From Methylomicrobium agile (GTDB lineage Bacteria; Pseudomonadota; Gammaproteobacteria; Methylococcales; Methylomonadaceae), in the NCBI RefSeq assembly GCF_000733855.1, contig NZ_JPOJ01000001.1, forward strand, positions 3,179,001 to 3,243,000: a stretch of DNA of 64,000 nt, in the 5' to 3' direction. Shown piece after piece: positions 27,428 to 37,553 of this stretch. Both the position numbers and the translations under genes were made by a program. How positions within the stretch are numbered: position 1 is the stretch's first letter; the number at the start of each line of letters is the position of its first letter. Under the pieces are notes generated by a model that had not been told where the DNA came from, made no database searches, and was given only the letters and a program-made list of their open reading frames with translations.

Positions 27428-28771
27428 TCAGCGATCGACGATTTCACTGACAAATTGACCGTCCGCCACCCGGATTCGGATTCTGTCGCCAACCGCGAGC
27501 TGCCGCGCCGAACGCACGAGGCTGCCGCTTTCCGCCTCCGTTACCAGCGCATAGCCCCGATTCAAGGTCGCGAGCGGGCTGACCGCGTGCAAGGTCTGGC
27601 GGGTGTTCGCCAGTTTGAGCCGGTTTTGTTCCAGTTTGTTTTGCATCGCGAGCTGCAGGCGCTGTACCAGATATTGTTGCCGCTGCTGCTGGCTGCGTAT
27701 CCGCGCGGCCGGGTTGAAACGCCATAATTTGGCGTTTGCGGCGGCAAGCTGATGAAGATGCTGTTGCTGCTTGCGTTGCATTCCTTGCGTCAGGCGCAGC
27801 GCCAGTTCGTCCAGCCGCTGCGCGTTGCGTCTGAGCTTTTGTCCGGGATGTTGCTGTTTCAGGCGTTTATCGAGCCATGCCAGGCGTTGGTGCGCGCCTG
27901 TCAGTTTGCGCTGCAGCAATTGTTCGAGGCGTTTTTCCGATTGCACGAAACCGTTGAGCCACTGCTGCCGGTCCGGCGTGGCATGTTCGGCGGCGGCGGT
28001 CGGGGTGGCGGCGCGCAGGTCCGCCGCGAAGTCGGCGATCGTCACATCCGTTTCGTGGCCGATTCCGGAAATGACCGGAATCGAACTCGCGGCAATTGCG
28101 CGCGCGACGATTTCTTCATTGAAGGCCTGCAGGTCTTCGAGCGATCCGCCGCCGCGCGCGACGATCAGCACCTCGCAGTCCGCGCGCCGGTTGGCGGTAT
28201 CGATTGCCGCCGCCACTTCGAGTTTGGCATTGGCCCCTTGGACCGAGGCCGGATAAACGATCACCGGAATGGCCGGGAAGCGCCGTCTTAATACGCTGAG
28301 AATATCACGCAATGCGGCGCCGGTCGGCGAGGTGACGATGCCGATGGCCCGCGGCAGGGATGGCAGCGGTTTTTTGCGGGACGGATCGAACAGGCCTTCG
28401 GCGGACAGTTTCCAGCGCAAGGCTTCGAAAGCCCGCCGTAGGGCGCCGTCGCCCGCCGCTTCCAGCCGCTCGATGATCAATTGGTAATCGCCGCGCGGCT
28501 CGTACAGGCTGACCTCGGCCCTGACGATGACCTGCATCCCGTTGGCAGGTTTGCAGCGCAGTCCGCGCTGCTGATTCTTGAACAGCGCGCACCGCACCTG
28601 CGCGCCCGCATCTTTCAGCGAGAAATACAAGTGGCCTGACGAAGGCGCGCTGAGATTGGAGATTTCGCCTTCGACCCAGACCATCAAAAAATGTTCGCCG
28701 AGCGCAAGCGCGGCTTCGCGGTTCAGTTCCGAGACGGTATAAATTCGGGGTTGTAGGGTGATTGCGCTCAT
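27428..28771 (-). CDS. xseA: Exodeoxyribonuclease VII large subunit
   Basis: A 447-residue XseA that degrades single-stranded DNA with XseB. The N-terminal OB-fold holds WVEGEISNLSAPSSGHLYFSLKD as two overlapping pieces near residue 30; the catalytic domain has IGIVTSPTGAALRDIL, ARGGGSLEDLQAFN and ISGIGHETDVTIADFAADLRAATP split over residues 220-245. A long coiled-coil region follows (about residues 250-400). The start at 28771 (MSAITLQPRI) is preferred over 28789. xseB is not in the window. Confidence 0.95.
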   Translation of the reverse strand: MSAITLQPRIYTVSELNREAALALGEHFLMVWVEGEISNLSAPSSGHLYFSLKDAGAQVRCALFKNQQRGLRCKPANGMQVIVRAEVSLYEPRGDYQLIIERLEAAGDGALRRAFEALRWKLSAEGLFDPSRKKPLPSLPRAIGIVTSPTGAALRDILSVLRRRFPAIPVIVYPASVQGANAKLEVAAAIDTANRRADCEVLIVARGGGSLEDLQAFNEEIVARAIAASSIPVISGIGHETDVTIADFAADLRAATPTAAAEHATPDRQQWLNGFVQSEKRLEQLLQRKLTGAHQRLAWLDKRLKQQHPGQKLRRNAQRLDELALRLTQGMQRKQQQHLHQLAAANAKLWRFNPAARIRSQQQRQQYLVQRLQLAMQNKLEQNRLKLANTRQTLHAVSPLATLNRGYALVTEAESGSLVRSARQLAVGDRIRIRVADGQFVSEIVDR

Positions 28772-28862
28772 GGCGCGGCATTCTATCATTTTTAAAATCG
28801 TTCAGTTCGGATTCAACTTGCCGAGGTTAATCTGTCGCCGTCATCAACAAAGGAGACAGATC

Positions 28863-29240
28863 ATGAAAAAGACAAAAATTTTGGGCGTGTTGTGCGGCTT
28901 GTTCCTGATCGGCACCGCAGAGGCGCATTCCCAGGATTATCATGGCGGGGCGGATTTTTACGGCCAGAGGGGAAGCGGCAGAATCAACGCCGACCAGTGG
29001 CAGCAGCGCCAGCGCATCAAAAGCGGGTTGGCAAGAGGACAGTTGACGCCTCGCGAATATCAGCAGTTGGCGCGTCAGCAGCAGCATATCGAGCGAGTCG
29101 AACAGCGCTTCAAACGGGACGGCCGTCTGGACTGGCGGGAGAGACAGATCCTGAAGGCAAAGCTCACGCGGGCTTCGGAAGACATTCGCGACCTCAAGCA
29201 GAACGGCGGCTATTACGGGGGCAATCGTTTTTATCGCTAA
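28863..29240 (+). CDS. Small secreted protein of unknown function
   Basis: A 125-residue protein with a clear signal peptide (residues 1-21, KKTKILGVLCGLFLIGTA) and an AAAGGAG ribosome-binding site before 28863. The mature part is basic and helical, rich in Gln and Arg. It has two short motifs of the form GQLTPREYQQLARQQ and GRLDWRERQILKAKL, a pattern seen in uncharacterised periplasmic proteins. Function unknown. Confidence 0.7.
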   Translation: MKKTKILGVLCGLFLIGTAEAHSQDYHGGADFYGQRGSGRINADQWQQRQRIKSGLARGQLTPREYQQLARQQQHIERVEQRFKRDGRLDWRERQILKAKLTRASEDIRDLKQNGGYYGGNRFYR

Positions 29241-29257
29241 ACGTTTGCGTAATAGGT

Positions 29258-31207
29258 TCAGAAATCCGACAGCGATTTCGGCGGCAGCGCGGCGCGCAGC
29301 GCATTCAGAATCGCGATCACATCGATCAATTCCTGCGCCAGAGCCCCGGCGACCGGGCTCAGATAGCCCATCCCGGCGGCTCCCATTCCGACCGTGCTTA
29401 ATACCATGCCGCCGATCGCGCTTTGCAGGGCGATCCGGCGCATCCTTTTGCCGATATGGAACAGTTCGTCCACTTTCAAGAGCGAACTGTCCATGATGAC
29501 CGCATCGGCCGCTTCGCCGGTAATGTCGCTGTTCTGCCCGAACGCAATCCCGATCGTCGCGGCGGTCAAGGCCGGCGCATCATTGATTCCGTCGCCGAGA
29601 AACACCGTTTTGGCATTCTCCGTTTCGGCCCTGACCAGCGCCAGTTTCTGTTCCGGGCTTTGGCCGGAATATACATGATCGATCCCGACCCGCTCGGCCA
29701 GATAACGGACTTCGGATTCCCGGTCGCCCGAAACCAGCATCACCCTGTCGAACAAATGGCTCGGCTGAAGATGATTGATGAACGAGGAACTGTCCGCGCG
29801 GACTTCGTCGCGGAATTGCAGCGTTGCAGCATACCGCCCGTCGACCAGCACGATGCATTCCAGGCCGCCCGATATTTCCGGCAAACGCGCGAGCGCATCG
29901 GGAGAACGGGCGATAAACGATTTGCGGCTGGTGATCGCCACTTTTTTGCCCGAGACCAGGCCGGAAATGCCTTGACCCGGCCGCTCGGTGATTTGCTCGA
30001 CCGGCCGCAGAGGGAGCGCCGTTTTCTCTGCCGCTTTCAGAATCGCGCCCGACAAGGGATGTTTCGAATAGCGTTCGAGGCTTGCCGCCAGCGCCAGGAC
30101 TTCGCGCTCGTCGAAGGCGGGATCGGTCTCGATCGCGACCAGGGACGGACGGCCGTAGGTCAAGGTGCCGGTCTTATCGAAAATGGCGGTTCGGCACAGG
30201 CCCAGATTTTCCAGAACCGCCGGGTTCTTGATGATGATTTCGCGCTTAGCGGCCAGCGAGATCGAACTGATGAGGGTTACCGGAATCCCGATCAGCAAAG
30301 GGCAGGGGGTTGCGACCACCAGCACGGCCAGAAAGCGGGCCACGTCGCCGCTGAAATACCAGGCCGCCGCCGCAATCGCGAGCGCGAGCGGCGCGTACGA
30401 GGCGCCGAGCCGGTCGCCGAGCCGCCGGATTTTGGGACGAGAGTTTTCCGACGCGCGCATCACTTCCATGATCTTCGCATAGCGCGAGTCCGCCGCCAGT
30501 TTATCGGCGCGTACCGTTAGCGCGGCGTCGCCGTTGATCGCGCCGGACAAAACCGGAGAACCCGCGGTTTTTGACATCAAGTACGGTTCGCCGGTCAGAT
30601 AGGACTCGTCCATCGTACTCGTGCCTTCGAGCACGGTGCCGTCCACCGGGCAGATTTCATGCGGCAGGATCACCAGTGTATCGCCGACCTGGATTTTTTC
30701 GACCGCGACATCGGCCAGCGCCTCGCCGGTTTTCCTATGCGCGATCGACGGCATTCGCTTCGCCAGCGCTTCGAGTACCGAAGAGGCTTTGCGCAACGCA
30801 TAGGTTTCGAGCACCGCCCCGCCCGACAGCATCAGCACGACCAGACTGCCGGCCAGCCACTCGTCCAGCCACACGGAGGTGACGATCGATGTGCCGGCCA
30901 ACAGATCGGCGCCCAGATCGCCGTGCAGCATTTTCGCCAGCAGGCGGTAAAGCAACGGGACACCGCCCAGAACGAGTACAGAGATTAAGGGGAACTGCAT
31001 TAGCGCAATGGCGGCGTCGAAACCGTAACGGAAGACAGGTTCAGGCTCGGGACCGAACGAAGCCGAAAGTGATAGTCGATAGGTTTGGCCGCCGGCAGCG
31101 GATGCATAGCGGAGCCACAGGTGAGTGCCGATGCCGGCCAGACTTAACAAAGCTATTCCTTGTTCGGAACCGAACGGGGATGATTTTGCATACGAGAACT
31201 TCGGCAT
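29258..31207 (-). CDS. Heavy-metal P1B-type ATPase, no N-terminal metal-binding domain
   Basis: A 649-residue metal-exporting P-type ATPase. Seen are the phosphorylation site [10 protein letters not shown] (about residue 350), the actuator motif YLTGEP, the P1B-specific SKHPLSGAI in the nucleotide domain, and [13 protein letters not shown]. The membrane metal site reads TPCPLL in place of the common CPC, which points away from the usual copper or zinc/cadmium classes. No CxxC heavy-metal domain precedes it. Metal specificity cannot be assigned. It stands alone. Confidence 0.88.
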   Translation of the reverse strand: MPKFSYAKSSPFGSEQGIALLSLAGIGTHLWLRYASAAGGQTYRLSLSASFGPEPEPVFRYGFDAAIALMQFPLISVLVLGGVPLLYRLLAKMLHGDLGADLLAGTSIVTSVWLDEWLAGSLVVLMLSGGAVLETYALRKASSVLEALAKRMPSIAHRKTGEALADVAVEKIQVGDTLVILPHEICPVDGTVLEGTSTMDESYLTGEPYLMSKTAGSPVLSGAINGDAALTVRADKLAADSRYAKIMEVMRASENSRPKIRRLGDRLGASYAPLALAIAAAAWYFSGDVARFLAVLVVATPCPLLIGIPVTLISSISLAAKREIIIKNPAVLENLGLCRTAIFDKTGTLTYGRPSLVAIETDPAFDEREVLALAASLERYSKHPLSGAILKAAEKTALPLRPVEQITERPGQGISGLVSGKKVAITSRKSFIARSPDALARLPEISGGLECIVLVDGRYAATLQFRDEVRADSSSFINHLQPSHLFDRVMLVSGDRESEVRYLAERVGIDHVYSGQSPEQKLALVRAETENAKTVFLGDGINDAPALTAATIGIAFGQNSDITGEAADAVIMDSSLLKVDELFHIGKRMRRIALQSAIGGMVLSTVGMGAAGMGYLSPVAGALAQELIDVIAILNALRAALPPKSLSDF

Positions 31208-31411
31208 CGGGATTTCGAAAATCTGTCCTTAAAAATGAGTGAATAGCCGCGGGCGGGTGCGCTGATGATATTGCTTATCCGATAACCGGCGAATATTGGT
31301 TATAATTTCGGCCGTTTTTTATAAACGATAAACAAGCGGCATTGTGGCCTGCTTTTTCCGATGCCGCGACAAATCGATAATTACAATAAATTCCTGATTA
31401 GGTAGAGTATC

Positions 31412-31879
31412 ATGCGTCAATTTTTCCTGGGTTCATTGCTGGCTGCGGCGGCGTTCGTGGCGTTTCCTGTCCGTGCGGAGGTGTTAGGCAAAGACGGTTT
31501 GCCGGCGCCGGTCGTCGATCAATTGTATAAAAAGCATCCGAATGCGGCGGACATCAGTGCGCTGCCCAAAAAGCACTTCAATCAAGAACTGTATCAGATT
31601 CATTTCAAGGACGGCGAAGAATCGCTGATCGAATATTATCGCAAGAACGGCTATTTCTTCGTCAGCGCGCCGGTGATCGATCCCTCCGGCTTGTTGCCGC
31701 CCGGAACCCTGGAGAATCTGAAGGCCGAATTTCCGAACCACGAGATCAAGGAAGCGATTCAGGTTGCGAATCCGAACGGGGCGGGGGAGGCCTTCGATTT
31801 TACCCTCGACGTTTCCGGTGCCCAGTGGGCTGTCTCGGTTGACGGTGACGGCAAAATCACCGAGAAAGAGCGTTTCTGA
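31412..31879 (+). CDS. Periplasmic PepSY-like protein
   Basis: A 155-residue protein with a signal peptide cleaved near ...FPVRA (residue 22). Two halves of similar pattern begin LPAPVVDQLYKKHPNA and LPPGTLENLKAEFPNH, as in PepSY-like (DUF2874) domains that fold as small beta-alpha units and may inhibit enzymes or bind ligands. It ends in DGDGKITEKERF. Function unknown. The stop is followed by a strong hairpin. Confidence 0.65.
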   Translation: MRQFFLGSLLAAAAFVAFPVRAEVLGKDGLPAPVVDQLYKKHPNAADISALPKKHFNQELYQIHFKDGEESLIEYYRKNGYFFVSAPVIDPSGLLPPGTLENLKAEFPNHEIKEAIQVANPNGAGEAFDFTLDVSGAQWAVSVDGDGKITEKERF

Positions 31880-31890
31880 TCGACGCGCTT

Positions 31891-31916
31891 CGTTCCCGCG
31901 CAGGCACGCGGGAACG
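31891..31916. terminator. Hairpin between convergent genes
   Basis: CGTTCCCGCG and CGCGGGAACG form a perfect 10-bp stem with a 6-base loop between the PepSY-like gene and rpiA, which converge here. No T-run, so termination is plausible rather than certain. Confidence 0.5.
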
Positions 31917-31928
31917 GGATCGCCCTAT

Positions 31929-32603
31929 TCAAGCCAATTGCTCCTCGATTTGTCCATCCTGGGCGCAAAACACTGCGCTGGCCAGACGGCTGAAAATGCC
32001 GTGTTCGACGACTCCCGGTATCCCGTTCAGCACCGTATCCAGTTTGCGGCTGTCGAACGCTTCAGGAAAAACCGTATCCAGCACCAGACTGCCGTGCGAG
32101 GTTACTACCAGGCCGTCCTTGTTCGGCGTCTGCCGCAGTTCGGCCTTGCCGCCGACCGTGGCGAGGCTTTCCCTAACCAGCCGCCAGGCGAACGGAATCA
32201 CTTCGACCGGGATCGGATAGCGCTCGCCGATCCGGCCGACGCGCTTGCCCGGATCGATCAACACCCAGAATTCCCGGCTTGCGCCGGCCAGGAGTTTCTC
32301 GCGGACCAGGTCGTAGCCCCGGCCTTTCAATAAGGTCATGTCCGGCGCAACTTCGTCGGCGCCGTCGACATACACGTCTAGGCCGGATAACTGTTCGATC
32401 GGGATCTGCGGCAGCCCGAGTTCGCGCGCTTTGATCGCGCTGACCATGGAACTGGCGATCGTCTTGATGTTCAATCCCTCCTGATGCCGCTTCGCGAGCG
32501 CTTCGATGAAGCAATTCGCGGTCGAGCCGGTGCCGAGACCGACGATCATGCCGTCTTCGATTTTCTGCGCCGCATGCTGGGCGACCAATGCTTTGTCGTT
32601 CAT
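31929..32603 (-). CDS. rpiA: Ribose-5-phosphate isomerase A
   Basis: A 224-residue RpiA, interconverting ribose 5-phosphate and ribulose 5-phosphate in the pentose phosphate pathway (also used in ribulose monophosphate cycles). The start at 32603 gives MNDKALVAQHAAQKI followed by VGLGTGSTA, the phosphate-binding loop. DVYVDGADEVAP and LLKGRGYDLVREKLLA follow. The frame is open further upstream but without homology. Confidence 0.96.
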   Translation of the reverse strand: MNDKALVAQHAAQKIEDGMIVGLGTGSTANCFIEALAKRHQEGLNIKTIASSMVSAIKARELGLPQIPIEQLSGLDVYVDGADEVAPDMTLLKGRGYDLVREKLLAGASREFWVLIDPGKRVGRIGERYPIPVEVIPFAWRLVRESLATVGGKAELRQTPNKDGLVVTSHGSLVLDTVFPEAFDSRKLDTVLNGIPGVVEHGIFSRLASAVFCAQDGQIEEQLA

Positions 32604-32638
32604 GATTGGTTTTCTCCGGTGAAGAAAGAGCTTTCCCG

Positions 32639-32986
32639 TCAGCCGAACGTCGAACCGTTCCAGCCCCAGAATTCGGCCGGGCAATTGCCGAATTCGATAT
32701 AGATCCGGTTCGCAGGAATCGCCAGGGCCGTTTCGAGCTGCCGGCTCAAGGCCGCGGACAGCGATTTCGCCTGCTTCGCCGAAAGGCCGATGCTTTTGCA
32801 TTCGAGATAGGCCAAGGGCTCGGCGCTGCCCGCGAACAGCATCGCCTTGCCGGCATTCAGTTCGACCAGCACATAGCGTTCGGGTTTGCCGGTTTCGGCG
32901 GCGACCAACTGCGACAATTGGCTCAGCAGTTCGGGGGATTTGGCGTTGTCGACGTCGACATTCGTGTTCAGTTTTAGATAGGGCAT
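32639..32986 (-). CDS. MIF/tautomerase-family protein
   Basis: A 115-residue protein of the macrophage migration inhibitory factor family. Proline follows the initiator methionine (MPYLKLNTN) and would be the catalytic base after processing. The C-terminal part ANRIYIEFGNCPAEFWGWNG matches the family pattern of phenylpyruvate/dopachrome tautomerases. Physiological substrate unknown. It lies between thpR and rpiA on the same strand, likely one transcript. Confidence 0.85.
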   Translation of the reverse strand: MPYLKLNTNVDVDNAKSPELLSQLSQLVAAETGKPERYVLVELNAGKAMLFAGSAEPLAYLECKSIGLSAKQAKSLSAALSRQLETALAIPANRIYIEFGNCPAEFWGWNGSTFG

Positions 32987-32992
32987 GGCGTT

Positions 32993-33592
32993 TTAGGGGC
33001 GGTGGGTGGAGGCGTTATCGCCGATTATAATGCCGCCTTCCGGATTTGTTAATCCGGGACGGGGTTCGGTTTCCGCTCCGGCTTTTGTCGGTGTTTGCCA
33101 GGTTTTCAGCACCCGGTAGACGACGCCTTCCGGTGTCGAGCGGGATTCGACCAGGCAGAAAGCGCCGGACTGCCAGACGATCGGTTCGAAGGCCAGCGGA
33201 GGCAGTGCTTTGGCCTTTCTGAGCAACGTCACGTGCGCCTGATAAGGTCGGTCGTCCGTACGGATTTCCAGCGCGGCGGCGATCCGGTTCAATGCATCGA
33301 CCAGCGAGGTTGCCGCGGTATCTTCCGGTTTGCCGGTCAGGCAAATGATTTGGGGCCTGCGCCAGTAATCCAGCGCGTCGAAACGGATTGAAATCTTCGC
33401 GAAGTCGACCGTTCCGGCCGCCTCAATGAGCTTCGCTTCGACCGTTTCGTCGACACTGCCGATGAAAACCAGCGTCACATGCAGGTTATCCGCTTGCACC
33501 GGCCGGCCGGCGGTTTTCAGCGCGGCGGAGACCGCCGCGCATCTTGCGCGGATTTCAGGGACGGGCCAGAGGGCAAAAAACAAGCGTTTCAA
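32993..33592 (-). CDS. thpR: RNA 2',3'-cyclic phosphodiesterase
   Basis: A 199-residue 2H phosphoesterase. Both catalytic HxTx motifs are present: HVTLVF (about residue 40) and HVTLLRK (about residue 120). It is expected to open 2',3'-cyclic phosphates on RNA. The TTG start at 33592 is preferred because GGGAGA lies eight bases upstream and the protein then begins LKRLFFALWP, the family N-terminus; the frame extends to 33751 without homology. Confidence 0.85.
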   Translation of the reverse strand: MKRLFFALWPVPEIRARCAAVSAALKTAGRPVQADNLHVTLVFIGSVDETVEAKLIEAAGTVDFAKISIRFDALDYWRRPQIICLTGKPEDTAATSLVDALNRIAAALEIRTDDRPYQAHVTLLRKAKALPPLAFEPIVWQSGAFCLVESRSTPEGVVYRVLKTWQTPTKAGAETEPRPGLTNPEGGIIIGDNASTHRP

Positions 33593-33867
33593 TGGCGTGA
33601 TCTCCCGCCTTTTTTCCGAGGCGCGTGCACTGTGAAATCCCTTATCGACTGTCGACAGCTTTTTTGCGAGTCCATTTCGCGGTCCTTCTTTCGGGACGAA
33701 TCCGCCGCCTCTGCCGAAGCTTCGAAAGGAGCCGGTACGAAGATACCTCAACGGCTAAGACAAAGCCAATCGCTTTTTGTTATGATGCCGCCAAAGCGAT
33801 TCCAATACGCCGCAGATCCCGTTTGATGCGGCGGTCCCGTCAGCCCACGATTGCAAAGGAGACGCCT

Positions 33868-35178
33868 ATGACAGGTCCCACGCTGATTCCGCCCCCCGGC
33901 GGCGTTCCGATTACCATGCAGAACGGCAGGCTGGCCGTTCCGGACAATCCGATCATCCCTTACATCGAAGGCGACGGCACCGGGCCCGACATCTGGCGCG
34001 CGACCGTGCGCGTGCTGGATGCGGCGGTCGCGAACGCATACGGCGGCCGGCGCAAAATCCATTGGCTCGAAATCTTTGCCGGCGAAAAAGCCTTCCGCGA
34101 GTTCGGCACTTGGCTGCCGGATGCGACCGTCGAGGCCTGCCGCGATTACCGGGTGTCGATCAAAGGGCCGCTGACCACGCCGGTCGGCGGCGGCATCCGT
34201 TCGCTGAATGTGGCGCTCCGGCAATTGCTCGACCTGTACGTCTGCCTGCGCCCGGTCCGCTGGTTCAAAGGCGTGCCGTCGCCGGTCAGAAAGCCCGAGT
34301 CGGTCGACATGGTGATCTTCCGGGAAAACACCGAAGACATTTATGCGGGGCTGGAATTCGAGCAGGGCAGCGAAGAGAACCGGCGTTTTCTGGCTTTGCT
34401 GCAAGAGCATTTCCCGAAGCATTATGCGAAAATCCGTTTTCCCGACACCTCGGGCATCGGCATCAAGCCGGTTTCGCAGGAAGGCACCGAGCGCCTGGTG
34501 CGGGCCGCGATCTCTTATGCGCTGATGAATCAGCGTAAAAGCGTCACGATCGTGCACAAAGGCAATATCATGAAGTTTACTGAAGGCGCGTTCCGGAGTT
34601 GGGCTTATGCGCTGGCCGAGCGGGAATATCCCGAGCAGACTTATACCTGGTTGCAGTGGGAAAAAACCAGGGCGGCTCGGGGCGAAGCGGCCGCGAATAA
34701 GGAGCAGGCCGACGCATTGGCGCAGGGCCGGCTGTTGATCAAGGACGCGATCGCGGACATTACGCTGCAACAGGTGTTGACGCGCCCGGACGACTTCGAC
34801 GTGATCGCCACGCTGAATCTGAACGGCGATTACCTTTCCGACGCGCTGGCCGCGCAGGTCGGCGGGATCGGCATCGCGCCGGGCGGCAATATCAACTATC
34901 AGAACGGCGCCGCGGTGTTCGAGGCGACTCACGGCACCGCGCCGAAGTATGCGAATCAGGACAAGGTCAATCCGGGATCGCTGATTCTGTCCGGCGAAAT
35001 GATGCTGCGTTATCTGGGCTGGACCGAAGCGGCCGACGCGGTGATTCGGGCGATGGACGCCGCGATCGCGGGTAAACGGGTCACCTATGATTTCGCCCGG
35101 CTGATGGAGGGCGCGACCGAGGTCAAATGCAGCGAATTTGCGGATGTAATGATTGCTCGTTTAAAAGAGCGACCGTAA
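33868..35178 (+). CDS. icd: NADP-dependent isocitrate dehydrogenase
   Basis: A 436-residue isocitrate dehydrogenase of the citric acid cycle. The start at 33868 follows AAAGGAG. Visible are [14 protein letters not shown], the substrate loop [17 protein letters not shown] with the regulatory serine, [27 protein letters not shown]-like [12 protein letters not shown], and [19 protein letters not shown]. The region between [12 protein letters not shown] and [13 protein letters not shown] carries the small insertion usual in NADP enzymes. Complete. Confidence 0.96.
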   Translation: MTGPTLIPPPGGVPITMQNGRLAVPDNPIIPYIEGDGTGPDIWRATVRVLDAAVANAYGGRRKIHWLEIFAGEKAFREFGTWLPDATVEACRDYRVSIKGPLTTPVGGGIRSLNVALRQLLDLYVCLRPVRWFKGVPSPVRKPESVDMVIFRENTEDIYAGLEFEQGSEENRRFLALLQEHFPKHYAKIRFPDTSGIGIKPVSQEGTERLVRAAISYALMNQRKSVTIVHKGNIMKFTEGAFRSWAYALAEREYPEQTYTWLQWEKTRAARGEAAANKEQADALAQGRLLIKDAIADITLQQVLTRPDDFDVIATLNLNGDYLSDALAAQVGGIGIAPGGNINYQNGAAVFEATHGTAPKYANQDKVNPGSLILSGEMMLRYLGWTEAADAVIRAMDAAIAGKRVTYDFARLMEGATEVKCSEFADVMIARLKERP

Positions 35179-35185
35179 AAGATGC

Positions 35186-35211
35186 AGCCTTTTGCAGCGC
35201 TGTAAAAGGCT
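35186..35211 (+). terminator. Hairpin downstream of icd
   Basis: AGCCTTTT (35186-35193) pairs with AAAAGGCT (35204-35211) around a 10-base loop eight bases after the icd stop. No clear T-run follows; it may be a terminator or stabilise the 3' end. Confidence 0.4.
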
Positions 35212-35244
35212 ATCCTACTTCACCTTAACGAGGTTCTTTATTTA

Positions 35245-36894
35245 ATGACCCTGCAATCTGGAATGCCGCCATCATCCGGCCTGGATGCCTTGAAGACGAA
35301 CTGGCGCAGCGATCTGCTCGCCGGTTTTTTTGTGTTTTTGATCGCCTTGCCGTTGTGCCTGGGCATTGCGATCGCCTCCGGCTTCCCGCCGTCGGCGGGC
35401 ATTATCACCGCCATCGTCGGCGGGCTCCTGGTGTCGCGGGTGAACGGTTCCCATGTGACGATCAATGGCCCGGCGGCCGGCTTGATCGTGGTGATCCTCA
35501 GCGCGGCGCAAGCGCTGGGCGATGGCGATCCCTTGGCCGGCTACCGCTATACGCTGGCCGCGATCATGCTGGCCGGCGCTTTGCAGGTGCTGATGGGCGT
35601 GTACAAGGCCGGCCAGTACAGTGCGTTTTTTCCGCCTGCGGTCGTGCACGGGATGCTGGCGGGGCTCGGGATCATCATCATCGCCAAACAGAGCCATGTG
35701 ATGCTGGGCGCCGGCCCTGCGGAGGGAAGCATTTTTGCGACAATCGCGCAGATTCCGCACAGCCTCTTAAATCCCGATCCGGTGATCGCCTTCATCGGCC
35801 TGAGCGGACTGGCCCTATTGATTTTCTGGCCACGGCTCAAACAGCCGAAATTGAAAGCGGTTCCCGCCCCGTTGGTCGTGCTGCTGACCGGGATGGGGCT
35901 GGGGCAGATTTTCGGGGTGCAACATGAGCATTGGCATCCCTTTCTGTCGGACTCGGAGCTGCAAGCCGGCCATGCGCATGCGATCGCGCCGCGGTTTCTG
36001 GTCGATATTCCGGACGAATGGTCGTCCTTTTTCCAACTTGCCGACTATTCTAAGGCGCTGACGCTGAAATTCTGGGGCGCGGTGCTCAGCATTTGCCTGG
36101 TCGGCAGCCTCGAAACGCTGCTGAGCGCGACTGCGGTCGACAAACTCGATCCTTACAAGCGCAAGTCCGATCTCGACCGCGATCTGGCGGCGGTCGGCCT
36201 GGGCAATACGGTCGCCGGTTTTATCGGCGGTTTGCCGATGATCGCCGAGATCGTGCGGAGTTCGTCCAATATCCAGTACGGCGCCAGGACCGGCTGGGCC
36301 AATTTTTTCCACGGCCTGATCCTGTTGGCGTTCGTCGTGTTGTTTCCGCACCTGATCCATAACATTCCGCTGGCGTCGCTGGCGGCGCTGCTGGTTTACA
36401 CCGGCTTCAAGCTCGCTTCGCCCAAAACTTTCAGCCAGGTCTGGGCAATCGGCGCCGAGCAGTTGGGTTTGTTCTTGATTACGATGATCGGCGTATTGGC
36501 GACCGATTTGCTGATCGGCGTCACGCTCGGCATCGCCGCTAAACTGGTCATCCACCTTGTGCGCGGGGTGTGGCTGAAAAACATGTTCAAAATCCATTTC
36601 TCCATCCGGCAGACAGGAACCGATACGATTGTCGTCAAATTGTCGGGTTCGGCCCTGTTTTCGAACTATCTGCCGCTGAAACACGCCGTGGAAGGTTTGG
36701 AAAAAGGCAAGACCGTCATTTTCGATTTCACGGACGGCTATCTGATCGATCATACCGTGATGGATTTCATCCACGATTTCAGCCGGGATTATAAAGCGCA
36801 GGGCGGCGTTTGCCGAGAAGTCGGCCATGCGCTGGAGCGGTTTTCCGATCATGCGCTGGCTGCGAGATTGATGACCGCGGACGACAGGAAATAA
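35245..36894 (+). CDS. SulP-family anion transporter with STAS domain
   Basis: A 549-residue SulP/SLC26 transporter. The N-terminal part contains about 12 hydrophobic segments and the family signature GLLVSRVNGSHVTINGPAAGL as two overlapping parts near residues 55-75. SATAVDKLDPYKRKSDLDRDL precedes GNTVAGFIGGLPMIAEIVRSS. A cytoplasmic STAS domain (about residues 455-535) closes the protein. Family members carry sulfate, bicarbonate or dicarboxylates; this sub-type with the VDKLDPYKR motif is often linked to bicarbonate, but the substrate is not proven here. Confidence 0.88.
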   Translation: MTLQSGMPPSSGLDALKTNWRSDLLAGFFVFLIALPLCLGIAIASGFPPSAGIITAIVGGLLVSRVNGSHVTINGPAAGLIVVILSAAQALGDGDPLAGYRYTLAAIMLAGALQVLMGVYKAGQYSAFFPPAVVHGMLAGLGIIIIAKQSHVMLGAGPAEGSIFATIAQIPHSLLNPDPVIAFIGLSGLALLIFWPRLKQPKLKAVPAPLVVLLTGMGLGQIFGVQHEHWHPFLSDSELQAGHAHAIAPRFLVDIPDEWSSFFQLADYSKALTLKFWGAVLSICLVGSLETLLSATAVDKLDPYKRKSDLDRDLAAVGLGNTVAGFIGGLPMIAEIVRSSSNIQYGARTGWANFFHGLILLAFVVLFPHLIHNIPLASLAALLVYTGFKLASPKTFSQVWAIGAEQLGLFLITMIGVLATDLLIGVTLGIAAKLVIHLVRGVWLKNMFKIHFSIRQTGTDTIVVKLSGSALFSNYLPLKHAVEGLEKGKTVIFDFTDGYLIDHTVMDFIHDFSRDYKAQGGVCREVGHALERFSDHALAARLMTADDRK

Positions 36895-37553
36895 TACCCT
36901 GAAGTAATTTGTTCATTTACAAAGTTCGGAGACCGGCGGCAACGCTCGCTTGGCGCTGTCGTTGTTTCCGAGCCGGGCACGCCGGTATGGTTTCAGTGCT
37001 GGAACGCTGCCGAATCCACTCGAAAATAATCCCTTCCGGTTCCACTCTGGGTAAGCATTGGCTTTGAACGAGATCAGTTACTGTACTGTGATCTACCGCG
37101 CGCTTTATGCTTAGGATTTGGTCGACATTACTCCCTCTCGTTCCCCCGCCGAGCGCTTATCGTCATATCCCCGGCTTGGGTTATACCCTCAAAGAGCACA
37201 AACCGTTGCAGGGTACGCTCGACTGCAGGGATGCGGGAGTTAGGGCAACGCATGGAGCAGTCCGAGTGCGTACCTTTTCAATCCCTCAGGGTACGCGCAA
37301 CGTACCCTACGACTGAAAACAGGAATGATCGGGCGGCATGCCGGGAGGTTATTTTTAGCCACATCCTTAAGGTTTAATTTCCTTATGTCGTTTACTAGAT
37401 AAATTTCCTACCCCGAGCGCGAGCTGACGTATAATGCTGAGCGTTTTCAACGAACCGGTTTCGGCCGGCAACACTTCTTGAGGAAGCGCCTTGGAACGGC
37501 TTTCTCGTCCGCTAAAACAATAACAACCTATTGATCGACAGGGGGAAAATTCC
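36895..37553. other. Intergenic region with half of a dispersed repeat
   Basis: About 660 bp without a supported gene. GTGCGTACC (37267-37275) and a GGTACGCGCAACGTACCCTAC-like arm ending at 37310 resemble the inverted repeat at 20582-20636. Shorter related GGGTACGCTC text lies near 37210. No ribosome-binding site precedes the short frames here. Confidence 0.5.

Noticed and set aside
37107-37316. 69-codon frame in the gap before the di-heme cytochrome gene
   Set aside because: Overlaps dispersed-repeat sequence and lacks a ribosome-binding site.
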